A DNA stretch of 64,000 bases from Prinia subflava (Eukaryota; Chordata; Aves; Passeriformes; Cisticolidae). Under the pieces are notes generated by a model. That model searched no databases. It had not been told where the DNA came from and saw only the letters and a program-made list of their open reading frames with translations. Within the stretch, counting starts at the first letter, position 1; every line of letters begins with the position of its first letter. The DNA lies in assembly GCF_021018805.1 (NCBI RefSeq), contig NC_086250.1, positions 67,033,322 to 67,097,321 of the forward strand, written 5' to 3'. Below, piece after piece: positions 36,217-48,430 of the stretch. The position numbers and the translations under genes are program-made.

Positions 36217-37768
36217 ACCCAAAAAAAATGTGCAGAGCAATTCAGATGCCACTCAGGCAACAGTGTGGCTATTACAGGTGTGGGCAGGCAAGAGCTGGCC
36301 TGCAGCAAACACCTGAATGTTCTTATCCACTCCTCCTTCCCTCCAGGACATCACAGCAAGGGGCCAGGGGCTGTTTCTGTACATTTAATGCCATCCTGTG
36401 AATTCAACCCCCCACCCAGACTGCAGCCATTCACGTGGCACCAAAGAAGAGTGAACACAAAATCAGAATTTACCTTATAATGAGGCACCAAGCTCGGAGC
36501 CAAGGGATACGGGTTCTCTGCCTATTTTGGCTGCAATTTTTGGCAACTCTTCCTAATCTCCCAGTCTGCCATTCCTACAAAGAATGGAAAACTCCTATCT
36601 GCTTTTCCTCCTAATCTCTATGTAGGTAAATTTTCATTTCACTCTCCTCATTAATTCAACATAATTTGAGCTGGGAACTGCTGCTCAAATGGACAAGCAT
36701 CTGAACATCTCTGTGGAGCATTTTTTGACCACCCTTTCCTTTCTGCATCTCAGAGATGGACTTGTGAGTCATAGAATTTAGCAACAGAGCCTCTTCTCAT
36801 CACAAAATTCTAATTGCAAATTAACCTTTGTTTGATTCCTTGTAAAAACATTATTCTCCCTGTAATTGAAAAAGAAGGGAGCGCAGTAACAAAGCACCTG
36901 TTTATTGCTGAGCTTCCTCTGAAATGTTAAGTGTTATGTTATCAACTGTTGCCTAATTTGTGAATTAATTAAAAATATAATGTAAGTACATAGGCTTTTT
37001 CTGGATTCTACAAGTAATAATTGGACTGCCAGGACACTTTGACATCTAAAAAATGCAGTTTTTGCATGGAGGTGCTACGATATGTTTTGGATTTTTAGCA
37101 TGACTACATGTTCATATAATGAGGAAGAAAATTTAACAGTGCTTGTAGCTAAATTATCTTTTGCTGTTAATCATTTCTCTACACTGACATCAATTCGGTT
37201 GTTCTAAAAGCATTTAAATGCTGGGGACAAATTTAGCAGTCTCTTCACATGAAAATTCTCAGAGAAATCATTTGAGATTTTTGTGTACCATCAGCTTGCA
37301 GTACATTAATAATCTGATTTAAAACATTGTGGAACAGTGGGAAGCCTCCCTTTGATATCAACTAGTTTTTCATCCAGCCATAAGTGAAGAGCAGAGATAT
37401 TTTTTCTGCTGAAGTTCTTTCATATGAAAGTCCCAATAGATGTCAATAAACTGAACATGTGAGTTGTTATGGAAGATCAGAAAAAAGGCTTTTAGTTAGT
37501 GGGGAATGATATCCAGTATTTTCCTGATGCTTTTTGTAGACTTATGTCAACATGTTTGATGATTAAAAACATCTGTAGAAGCAAGTTAGGAGTGTAGTGA
37601 GGAGGAAAGAAATATTTCTACTCGAAGTTCTCACTGCAATAAACAATTCTTTTCCTGAGTCTGTAATGGACTAGATCAATAAAAGCATTGATGGTAACCA
37701 TGAGAGAAGAAGAAGTACAGCCTCCTTTAACATTTATAGACAGATGTTGCTGAAAGACTTTTTAAATG

Positions 37769-37850
37769 CTTTAATTAAGCATCACAAGAACCCTATGATG
37801 AGCCATACAGGAAGAGTTATTATCTGCATTTTACAGCTGGAGATCAGCAC
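37769..37850 (-). repeat. MIR SINE relic
   Basis: The plus strand contains 'TTTAATTAAGCATCACAAGAACCCTATGATGAG', then 'GTTATTATCTGCATTTTACAGCTGGAGA'. This equals the reverse complement of the MIR core: 'TTTAATCCTCACAACAACCCTATGAGGTAG' followed by 'ATTATCCCCATTTTACAGATGAGGAAAC'. It is the best match of the MIR relics here. Confidence 0.65.
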
Positions 37851-40785
37851 CAAAGGCTCCTCTCCAGGGTCTTGCTAATTCACCCCAATCATTTACCCCC
37901 TACTTTGGAGGATATACCTTCATCTCTATATAATGTTATTTATAGTCAGGCCTCAGAATAAATGGTCTTGTGACTAAGATTCAGATCTGAAAGAGGTTGT
38001 TTTGAGAGGAAGGTGTTGTTGCTTTGGGTACTGAGAATCTGTTATTCTGTGTGTGGGAAGATTGGGAAAAATCAGAACAGAAATTATGAGCAGACAGAGT
38101 GGGAAACTGCATGAAACCAATACTTTCAGAGCATTATTTGCACATCACATATCCCACCTATGTGTTCCTAATGTATTTTTTTTTTTTTTTTTTGGGTCCA
38201 GGTTATCAAAAATCCTGGTTCATAAGAGCTGCTAGGGGCCCTGGGTTGTCCCCAATGTATGATCACCTGCAGCTAGCCAAGAGACAATGAAGAAAACTGA
38301 GTTTACACCCTGACACTTGATATATAAGTGTCTCCAAACTTCCCTTCAAAAAATTAACCAGAGATTGTTTAAATAGAAATATTACATATTAATATTAATC
38401 TTCTTTCTTGTCTTACACTGTTTTCTCCTAAGAAAGGAGGGAGCCAGGCTCAGTTTTCACCTCTGTCAGGAGGTGTCACAGCTTCCCTGCTCCCAGGAAC
38501 ATGTCCAGAGGTGTCCTTGGACATACCCACTCTCCATTAACCCTAGTGAGGCCTTCCCACTTCCCACATTTTCCTGGAGAGAAATGAAGCATTCAAGAGC
38601 AGGAGAGGTCTTCTCCAGGGCCTCCCCATTATTTTATCTGATGATGTTCAGCACAGAGTGCATCTACTCTGGGGATTCTGAAGTAAAACTGCAAGATACA
38701 TAGTCCTGGATGCTCAATTGGCACATAGCAAAACTGGCTCCATTCCCAGTAAGAGATTTTCTGTCTCTTTGGTTTTCTTTTTCCTGCATCCTTCCATACC
38801 TTTTATATGAAACATGACCCTTTTCTCTGCTGCCCCTCTGTCTTACTGAACTAAACAGTGGCTTCTGCCTTGCTTTACTCTTGGCACATTTCTGTTGTGG
38901 TGGATAATGGGCAGCTCCAAGGGAGTGATGTGTTATGAAAATAAACAAGACCAAAGCACTTGCAAATGCAGCATATCAGGTCTACCAAGGACTGGAGCCT
39001 ACTTCCTGCACTGGCTTTTCCCAGGCTGCTTTCACTTAAAACTTCAAGCCCTTGACCTTGGCTGGCAGTGGCAGATGTACTTCAGTGTATGCAAAGATGT
39101 TCTTCCAGGCAGAGATCCTGAAATCCCCTCATTAGGTGCAGAATGAGCCATCAGACATTTATTTATTCAGGGATGATTATGTCATCTTCCATTACAAGAA
39201 CATGTGTGCCCAGGGAACTGAACTGTGGCTGCTTTTCTACATCACAGACCCCTCTCTGGGACATCCAAAATGAGTTTCTCTTGGAAGCACTGAATAACTG
39301 CATGTCAAAAACCAAGGCTGTGCCTATGCATCCCCTGCATGCTGGCAGACTCATTTGGGTCTTCTGGAGTTAAATGTGGCTTTTCAGATAGAAGATATGT
39401 AAAGAAATGCTGTCTCTTTACTGTGGCTCAGCATGGATCCTTCTCAGTGCTTCAGAGTGGTTTGTCTTGTCTTGAAGGCCTTTATCCACTAAAGGCAATC
39501 ACTTTCACAATATTATGTTATGGGACCAGCCTCTGAATTAGGAATCTGTTTATTGAAATTAGGCTGAACTTCATTACCAAGTTTGGCAGACATCTTTCCT
39601 CTTCTCTCATCTCAATTAAATTTTTTTTAGACCTTTCACGCATTCATTCTCTTTGATTATATTCTGCCTCTCATTTCAGCACATGTGTCTCTTCAGAGTC
39701 CTTGCAACCCCTCCAGTGTGGGACAGAGTCACCTCCTGGGCCCTGGGCCTTACAGATGTGTCCAAACAGCTGTTGAATCAATGAGAGTTCCTTTCACACT
39801 GATCCTTTTCTCCTGTTAGGAGGCATGGCAGCCTACGTTTGAGAGAGATGAGAAGCTGATGGCAGATTTCTGTTTCCCGTGTATTTTTTATCCAAGCAGT
39901 GTTTGGAGTAGGTTGCATTTATGGGCATCATAATTGCCTGGAGTGCTTTTACCAAAGAGGGACTGGTAAAAATTGCCTTTTGCTTTCCCCTGCACAGGGC
40001 TTTCAAGTATCTCAGTGCAGAGTGCATCTTTTATCTTCAGCAAAACCAACCAAGAGATGGAATTTTAAGCAGGGATTTTTTTTTTCCTCCTTTTTTTTCT
40101 GTTGCTGCTGTTGTTGTTTGCTTGATATTTTTTTAGTTTATAAACTAGTCTTTAGAGTCAGAGGAATGTTTTGAAGCAAGGAAAGAGATTCTAATAGATA
40201 ATGTAGTAATCCATTTGTTGTGGTTGCTGTACTACTGAAATTTGTATATATTGGAGACCGTTAATAAAAATGGAGTCATCTACACATAATTTAGTTGATT
40301 GAGTTAGTTCTAACTCTTTTGCAGCTGCCTCTGAAGTGCATAGTTACTTAAGGTTATTATTTTGAGAAGATTTTTAATTTAGATGGATGCCAGAGATGTA
40401 GGCTACTCTTATTAGGAGACATTCTGTGCTGTCCTTGCACTGTGCTTTATATAATTAGTACATACTTAAAGAGCACAGCTATTTAATAACCCCTTTGTGT
40501 GTTCCACATAATGATTATAATTATATCAAAGATTGAGCACACAACAGGGGTATCCTGCTGGATGTTCTTGTGGTGCAAAATGTAAATTTTAACCAGGTCC
40601 TCACTCGAATTTGGCTGAGATATTCCAGGTGCAGGCTACTGTAGTGCACACCACCATTCATGGAAACAAAGGTCCTTGTGAGACAATCCCAAAGACTGAT
40701 CCTTCTCCCAGTCAACAAGTCACTCATATACTGGGAATATTTAGAGATGCAGAAATGCAGAAAGCCTTGGATGGTGTTCATGGAC
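37851..40785. other. Non-coding, nothing recognised
   Basis: It contains a pure T run of 18 at 38176-38193 and shorter T runs near 40076-40100. No gene, RNA or mobile element is recognised. Confidence 0.5.
38176..38193. repeat. Poly-T run
   Basis: Eighteen consecutive T. No associated retroposon body is visible on either side. Confidence 0.9.
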
Positions 40786-40811
40786 AGGGGCTGTAAGTAG
40801 GGGCTGTAAGT
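40786..40811. repeat. Exact 13-bp tandem duplication
   Basis: AGGGGCTGTAAGT occurs at 40786-40798 and again immediately at 40799-40811 without a mismatch. It is probably a recent slippage or microduplication. Confidence 0.9.
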
Positions 40812-43800
40812 AAAGTCATCCTCTGGCTGAGTCAGCACTGGCTAAAATCTAATGCTTGCTCCCCAAAATCAATTTTTAGTATAGTTTTTTTCCCCTTTGA
40901 GTAGCTGCTCTCATATCACCAACACACTGTGCACATTTCTTGGCAGAGAGAGCTCTGCAAAGGATGACAGATAAGAATAAAAGCCTAGAGTGCAAGGGTA
41001 GTCATGTGCCTAGAGGCATGAAAAGCAGCCAGCAGTCCCCCCAGTTCATTACACACTTCTCTGCAGGCTACAAGTCAGAAGAGTGTTGAAAAAAAGCATC
41101 ATTTCCTTTCAAGATTATTTTCCTAGTAGGAAAACCCAGAAAACCAAGCTCACAGCCCTTAAAAGTAATAATGCTCTACAAGTTTTGTGTGAACACTATG
41201 GTTTTTCCTAGTCCACTGTTTTTTCATAAGCCAATCTTCACATTCCTAATGTGAGGTCTTGAAACATTCTCCTTAGAGGAATCATATCTTCACAGCAAAA
41301 TGGTCCAGGCCCCCTCCCCTGCCTCTTTGAGTTTGTGCTTCCTGGCACTGGTGACAACACTTGGCCAGTTTAAAAGTCACATCAGGAGTAAGAGGAGTCC
41401 CAAATTCTCAGTGGTGCTCAGTGCCATTCCTTTGGAATCTTTTCTAAGAGTAAATATTTATATAGAAAGGACAAAGGAGATGGACCCTTCTTCACAGCTT
41501 TGTCCTTTAGCAGAGAAAGCATCAGCTCATAACTGGATCTCTACTTGAGCTTAGTGTGTGGAGTGAAGGCAGGGAGGCCACTGACCAGTTCTGTCCAGCA
41601 TTTCCTACGTGTTCCTGGTGCCACAGAGAGATCCTCACTCAGCCTTCTGCCAGGTGGATGCTGGCCATGGCCACGGCACCACAGACTGCTCTTCCCTGCA
41701 GCCATTCATTACTTTCACCCAATTATTCACAAAACAGTTCATGCTAACAAACTTCAGCTGGTCACTTGTTCCTAAGTTGCCTCACTCCCATCACAGATCC
41801 CACTGCAGCCAGAGAGACTCAACTGTTTCACACCAGTGGAACACCTACCCTCAAAATGCTGACATCCCTGATTTGCTGCAATGTTCTTCTCATTTTCCCC
41901 TCTTGAAAAGGAGAATAGCAAAAAGCAAGTGACTTGCAGAATTATTCATGCTAAACTTCTTCAAAACTCTTAGATATTCAACACATTCACATGCATTTGT
42001 TAGATCCTGGAAAAATTTTTCAGAAAGAGTAATCTGATAACAAATCCTTCAGTTTATTTCCCTGCAATCCAGTCTGCTCCTTGAGTCACTCCCTTTGGTA
42101 TCAAAGTCCTTTCAGGCAAAATGTCTTTTATGTTCTTTATTGCCAACCCTTTGCTCATTATGGCTTGGGATGTCTAATTTCATTAACTTGCTGGTAAGAA
42201 GGAGGACATTGGCCCAGTAATTTTAGTTTCTTTGGAATGATAAAATTGATAGATTTCCAGTGCAAGTTTTTGAAATGAAAGAAAATCATATGTGCAGAGT
42301 GATAGACTGAGCCCAATCTATCTTGGTGTGATACACTGACAAAAGTTAGACCTTTTCCTGCCTCGTACTGCCTCAATGTAGAACTGGCTCTGCTATAGCT
42401 GAGGGAGAGACACAATCTTTGACAGTGGTTTCTGCCCTGCTGTGTCTACAGCCATGCCCCAGGGTGTGGAGAGGTGGATAAATTTCTGTGCTCAGCTCAC
42501 AAAGAGCATCATAAAGCTGCATCCTGGATTGATCACAGCTGTTACTATCCGAAACACCTACCTGAGAAGTGCAGTCTGCCCCAGGCTTCTTGTATACTCC
42601 ACAGAGAGACAGGGACAACAGGCAGGCAGGCAGAAGTTAGGCTGAACGTCACAAGTGATCCTTTTAAAACATATTTCTGCTCAACTTGAGACTGAGATCT
42701 GGCGTGAAACTCTGATATAGGTCCTTGGTATCTTTCAAACCTACAACACTATCACTGCCTATCAGCAGAGTGCACCTTGAGACTCAGATCTCCACACCTC
42801 AGGAAGGGAAGAGGGCTTTTATTCTAGGATTGACAGTAATGTTGAGGGAATAACAGAAAGAAGATTTGCTAAAATGCACTGTGCCAGTGAACAGAGAAAA
42901 TGTGTTTCATAGGTTAGCATGTTGCCTGTAAGCAGATCTGACAGCTTAATTTTCTAACATGGTGCCTTGAAAATTTGAAATGAGCTTTTCAGTTGTGTGC
43001 AGGACACCATGTCTCCAGTGTGTCCAATGAAGACTTTCAGTCATATCTCCTCTCCCTGCTCCTCACCTTCCTCATTCTGTCTTTTTCCTTCCATGAAGTG
43101 CATTTCCAGATATAAGTACCAAAACAAAAGCCTCTGTGTTCTTCTGCTGGCTTTACTGTGGCATAGTGTGGACAGGGATACCCTTACACACTTTTACAAG
43201 AAAAACCTTCAAGATCTGAGGTCTGGGTATCAGCATTGCACATATGACTGCTTCTAGCTGGGAGAATGATGCAAAAGTGCTTCAGCACACGTGCAAATAA
43301 GGCATTATAATGGAGTTATCTTTGTGTTAAAAAAACCCACCTAATTTTCATATCCAGGATGTACAAGAGTTATCAGCAGTGACATCCTTGTTCCTATAAT
43401 GTGAGGAATAAATGGGACACCTCTTCCTGGCCCTGGGAGAGGGAGATATCTGAGGATCACACTGTCTAACACAGGACACGTGGCTCAAGGTACGAGGTAG
43501 ATTCCCAACTGCTCTGTGTTGTTTCAGGACAGCAAAGCCTTGCACAATTCCTAGAGGAACAAAACTCAGAGATCTGAGTGTGTTTAACCCAGCACTTAAC
43601 TTACAGTGATTTTCAGCAGTTGGCATTGCAGCACTTAAAGTTTTACTTACCATAATAATGACGTCAACTCTACATCCCAGCTGAAGGTCCCAGTGAGTCA
43701 GCAGTGGCAGCAGATAGTGCTGCAGACAAATGTAGCTACTGTGATCCAGGACATTCAAGGGAAAAGAAAAAAATCCAAGCAGAAGTCTCCAGACTCAGCA

Positions 43801-46800
43801 GAACAAGGGCAAGCATTGACACAAACGTATTCCAAAATGCTTGATAGACTTTAAAAGAAAGTCGTTTGCATAAGTCAGATGCTTGGAAATTCATTCTGAC
43901 AGTGAGCATCTTTTTTTCCACCTAAACCAGTGTGCAAGCATTTGCCCGTCAAATGGTTTCTGATGCTGGTGATAAGTTTCTGGCCTAAGACGGCCGTAGG
44001 ATGCAAGTATGAAGCTTAACTTCTGTGTATGAGGGAGTGTCTGTGACAAAATGAGAGAGACTGCAGCTCACTCCCTTCTTGCCTTGACTTGCTTTTGGTC
44101 ACCTGCATGTGGTAATGCCCAGGTCACCATGTCTGAGTGCCACTGTTGATGTGATGCCACATGAAGCTGTCACAGGTGCAAGAACAGATGTTTCAGCCAG
44201 CCTTTCCCTTTGCTTCTCCTTCCCACCATGGAGTCAGGGATCTTTGGGGCTGAAAGGTCTGTTTTGAATATCAAGCTGTGGCCTTTCAGTTTGCCAGCAG
44301 CGGGCAGTAGGCATTGCTGTGCCTGGGGTTAATAGGGAAAGAGGAGAGTGTATTTCCCCAATGCGTTTCTTGCTCACCAAATCAGATAAAGGCCACTGAA
44401 GACTTAGATCTATGTCTCTGTGTAGCTCAGGAACAAACATCCCTTTCCTGAGACCATGCTCTTTTCTCTAGGAGAAGCTGCAGTGATCTGTGTTAAAATA
44501 CTTCAGCTTCAAGTGCTGGCAAACCCATGGTGTGACCATGGAAGGTCCATTCCCCCAGCCAGCATCCCCCCAGTCAGAAATGAGTGCCTGTTCCAGTCCA
44601 ATGCTGAGTGCCATTCCCAGCTGTTGGGTCTGTTCTCCCAGCCCTCCCCTCCTCTGAACCTTTCCTCCCTGCAGACACTGGTGGGTTGTGCTGGTGGCAG
44701 CTCCTCACACACATTGTGTCCCTCAAGCCCTTGCAGGTCCTGCATGGTTTACAGAGATGCCACCCTGAAATGCTACGGGAGCAAAAATGTTATCATTCCA
44801 TGTTGGCAGATTGAGAAAATTATAGCTGAGTTTCTGGGTTTTTTTAAAGCTGGTAGCTCTATCTCACTGCCCAGAGTAATTTAACTTTGCAGACTATGAA
44901 GGAAGAATGCTAAAGTGGTTTTGACTGGGAGTTAATCCATTAATTCCACCGAAGTACCCAAATATGTCAATCTTTGGCTCCAGCTTTCAGCTTCGAATAA
45001 TTGCCCAGAGACCCAATTTAGGTGTTACTCCAAATGTGAGATGATGAGGAAAACAACCCAAGAGTTATTGCAGAACATGCAGGGTTTAATCTTCATTATC
45101 AGATTTCCCCTGCAGAATTTGGGGTGCACCCAGCAGCTGATGGGGGAGGCTGAACTCTGCCTCCCCAGCCTTGTGCGTAAGCTTTGCAGTGTGGAGAGCA
45201 GAGCCAGCCTTCCTGGAGTACAACACAGCTGGAAATCTCATTTGGCTGAGCTTCTCATTATCTCAAGGATTTTGTCAGTCAGAGCTGTAGTAACCAGGAA
45301 AAAAAAGCTACTTCAAATAGCTCTGATTGGTTTAAGATCCTTTAGAAGGAAAGGGAAGTAATTCCAGGATGTTTTCATTTTGGCTCCTCCAGAATCGTGG
45401 ACTGCAGACCAGTGCACAACACAAGAAGCACTTAGAAACATCTTTACATGGAAATGAATGAAAGAAGAATCAGGGCCTATTATGTACATCAGCTCAGCCA
45501 AGAGAGCTCTCTGGTTTTATTGCTGAAGGATTTTTGACCTTTCTGATCCAAGGAGCACTGAGGTCAATCCAGACTGGGATGGGGGTTTTTGTATAAATTG
45601 TAGTTTCAGGTACTTGGTGGCTCTTGTCTGTGTGGAAAAAATGAGTGTGATGCAGCCTGTGTGGAGGTGCATGTGTGCTTATAACTCACGATTGTTGGGT
45701 TTTTAATAGATTTAATAGATTTAAGAGTCTGTTGCTCTTTAAGCAGACTGTGATTCCAAGTGTCATCATGGCTTTCATGCAGTGTGAATGACACAAAGTT
45801 ATTGAAAACATTGCTCTTCCAGATGCAACGATTAACATAAAAATTAATTGGACAGTTAAAGAAACCCAAAGCTAAACTTTGCTCAAACAAACGTGCTGTG
45901 CATATGAACCATTGGTGTCTAGTTAGAAATGCACACTACACAGAACTCACACACAAACACTGTTTTTGCCCACAGCAGCATGAAGATGTAAAGCTTTTTA
46001 TTTTCTTGCTGATATCTCTCCCAAGGGGATGTCATTTCTTACAGGAATCCTTCCCAGCAGAGTTTAGCTCCTGCAAACATGTGTCTCACCTTTACATTAG
46101 AGTGGCAGTGAGAATCTTAGTTCTGTTTCGTGCCTTTACTCCTGCTTTGGAGTACAATTGTACAGATTGCTGAGCACCTTCACCTTCCACCAACATCAGA
46201 GCACATCAAAAGTCACAGAGGGAACTCAGCACTGAGCAGGATCAGGCTGTGATGCATCAGTATTGAGGTCAGACTTGCAATGCATTAATATGGTTCAACA
46301 GAAATATTAGCTGTCACGAAGCTTAGAATTATTCTTTTTATGGCTTAGGCAACAGCATTATAGCAGGAATGATGGGAATATAAATTCAGAGGGTGTTTAC
46401 AAGGTGGGAAAACACGAGTCAACACAAACGGGCTGTTATCTGTTTGGTATTGCCTGATCCTCAGTGAAATGAGTGTGGACAACTCGTGCTGAGTCGGCTT
46501 TTCCAAGGTCAGGGGGACACAGCCGCGCTCCCAGGGGAGGGCGAGGAGCAGGCGCTGATGGAGAGGAGCTGCAACACGAGATGTCAGGTTCTGCACCCAC
46601 AGCCGTGTTTCCAAAGGCAGATGATGGAAGAGGAGTATGGCACTGATGAAGCCATTTGGCTCATCATGATCTATGAAATTCCATCTTTCTCTCCTACCCC
46701 AAGCCCCCAGCAGACCTGCAAGGGTCAGCAGGGTCAGCTCCTTCTGTCAAAAATGCTGTGGCCTGCCAAAAGGAGGTTGAGACAAGGCAGAGAAATTTCT

Positions 46801-48317
46801 TCAGAGAATTAGAGAGATATAAAACCTTCCAGAATAGCTCCAAATAATACAAAACCTGTGAACTCACTGTGTAAGTTGCTTTTAGAGCTTAACACCAACA
46901 TGAAAATACCGTCAACACAAGAAATCCAAAGGTGAAAATGGAAGAGGAGAAGAAGTGAAGTCAGTCACTATTTGTTAATAAATGTATTTCAGAAAAAAAT
47001 ATTTTGCTCTTAGGCACCATTAAGTCCACTGGTGACATCAACTCTCAAAGTATGTGACCTAAAAGCCTGGTCAGGTCAAAGGAAACATTCTGGCCTGGAC
47101 TTAAAAGGGAATGTTTTGAAAAACTTTTGGCAGATTAGAAAATACAACAGCCTTCAATTTATATAAAGATAGTGGTTCCAAATATTATTATATCTTTCAT
47201 GTAATGGAACACCATGAAGTTATTAAAATATCTGGCAGAGGAAGTAGTGAGACAAAAAGGAAATCTTTCTTGTAAAGAAAACCTGAAGTAATATTTGGCT
47301 TCAAGGGCCATGTCAGACACACAAACGGGTTGTGGTAAATCACAGTCAAATACCAGCTTCTAGTTCAAAAATGGTTAATTTGATTGGAAACATTTTCCGA
47401 TTATTATCATTTGAATTTCCACAATTCAAAATGAAATGGAAAAACTTTTTATCATCTTTTTTCCCTTTTCTGGAGATAAATCTTCTAATTCAACTGTATC
47501 CAAAACTTCAAATAGTTTGGTTATTTTTCAAAGATGTTTAATCGATAACTGTTGTTATTCCAGGATAGGGTTTTACAGAAAGGTCATACATTGAGTGCTT
47601 CTGTAATATAAAATGTCTTGGAAATCTTCCAGAAAATATTTTCTAAAAGAAGACTTCAAAATGGGAATAGGAAAATCTGTGGTTCTGCCACTGAATAAAT
47701 GTAAAAAAGGAAATAGATTTGAAAGCGAGAATGATGAGGTGAAATTCTGTGACCTGGTGTTTTCAGGTCTAAATAATGAAAATTGCCAAACTGTAGCCTT
47801 AATAATCTATGAAAAATATCCTCAAGGTATCCCAGTAATGCAGACATTCTTCCTGTCTCAAAAGCAATTTACCACACTGGGTTTTTTTCTTCTCTCTTCT
47901 ATGTCACAAAAGGTCCCACACCTCAAATATATCATGATATTCCTGCTGCCTCCAATTTAATCCACCAATGATCATATTATACTTCCCCTGTATATTGATC
48001 TTGATGAAGCACTGGCTCCAGCACCTCCCTTTGCTGCTTTTAGGTGGAATATCTTCAACCACTGGAATAAAGTCTGGTGTAATTAAAGACCTGGTGCTGG
48101 AGACTTCACTACACAGACATGAATAGCATTTGGTGTGCACACACTGAGTTAGTATTCACACAAAATGGGACTGCAAATGTTTGGGCTGCTACTAAAACAA
48201 AGCTCCAAGACTGAAGAATTAATTTGCTTCTCCCAGAGTCTCTGGTGGTACCCACACTATGGTAAATGCTCGATCCTGAGAGATTCTGCTGTGTGTAAAT
48301 ACACCCCATCCTAGAAG
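40812..48317. other. Non-coding; possible conserved block near 44.93-45.02 kb
   Basis: No gene, RNA or transposon is recognised. About 44925-45020 ('GAGTTAATCCATTAATTCCA' onward) is repeat-free with paired ATTAAT cores and looks like a regulatory element, by inference only. All open frames are short with no domain resemblance. Confidence 0.45.
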
Positions 48318-48430
48318 TCACAACATCCTAGAATGGGATTGGTTTGGGTTGGAAGTGATCTTAAACCTCCTCTAATTCCAAACCCCCTTCCATGGTCAGG
48401 GATCCCTTCCACTAGGTCAGGTCACTCAAA
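48318..48430 (-). mobile_element. CR1 LINE 3'-end fragment
   Basis: The plus strand begins with a degenerate terminus (TCACAACATCCTAGAATGGG). It continues through 'GGTTTGGGTTGGAAGTGATCTTAAA' and 'CCAAACCCCCTTCCATGGTCAGGGATCCCTTCCACTAGGTCAGGT'. This is the avian CR1 3' UTR in reverse complement. Only about 110 bp remain. Confidence 0.88.

Larger units (their letters stand above)
34898..37768. other. Non-coding; AT-rich, possible conserved block at 36.87-37.3 kb
   Basis: No gene is recognised. About 36870-37300 is AT-rich but repeat-free, with TTAATTAA-like and ATTA cores, and resembles non-coding conserved DNA. An AT tract and a hairpin are listed separately. Confidence 0.4.
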
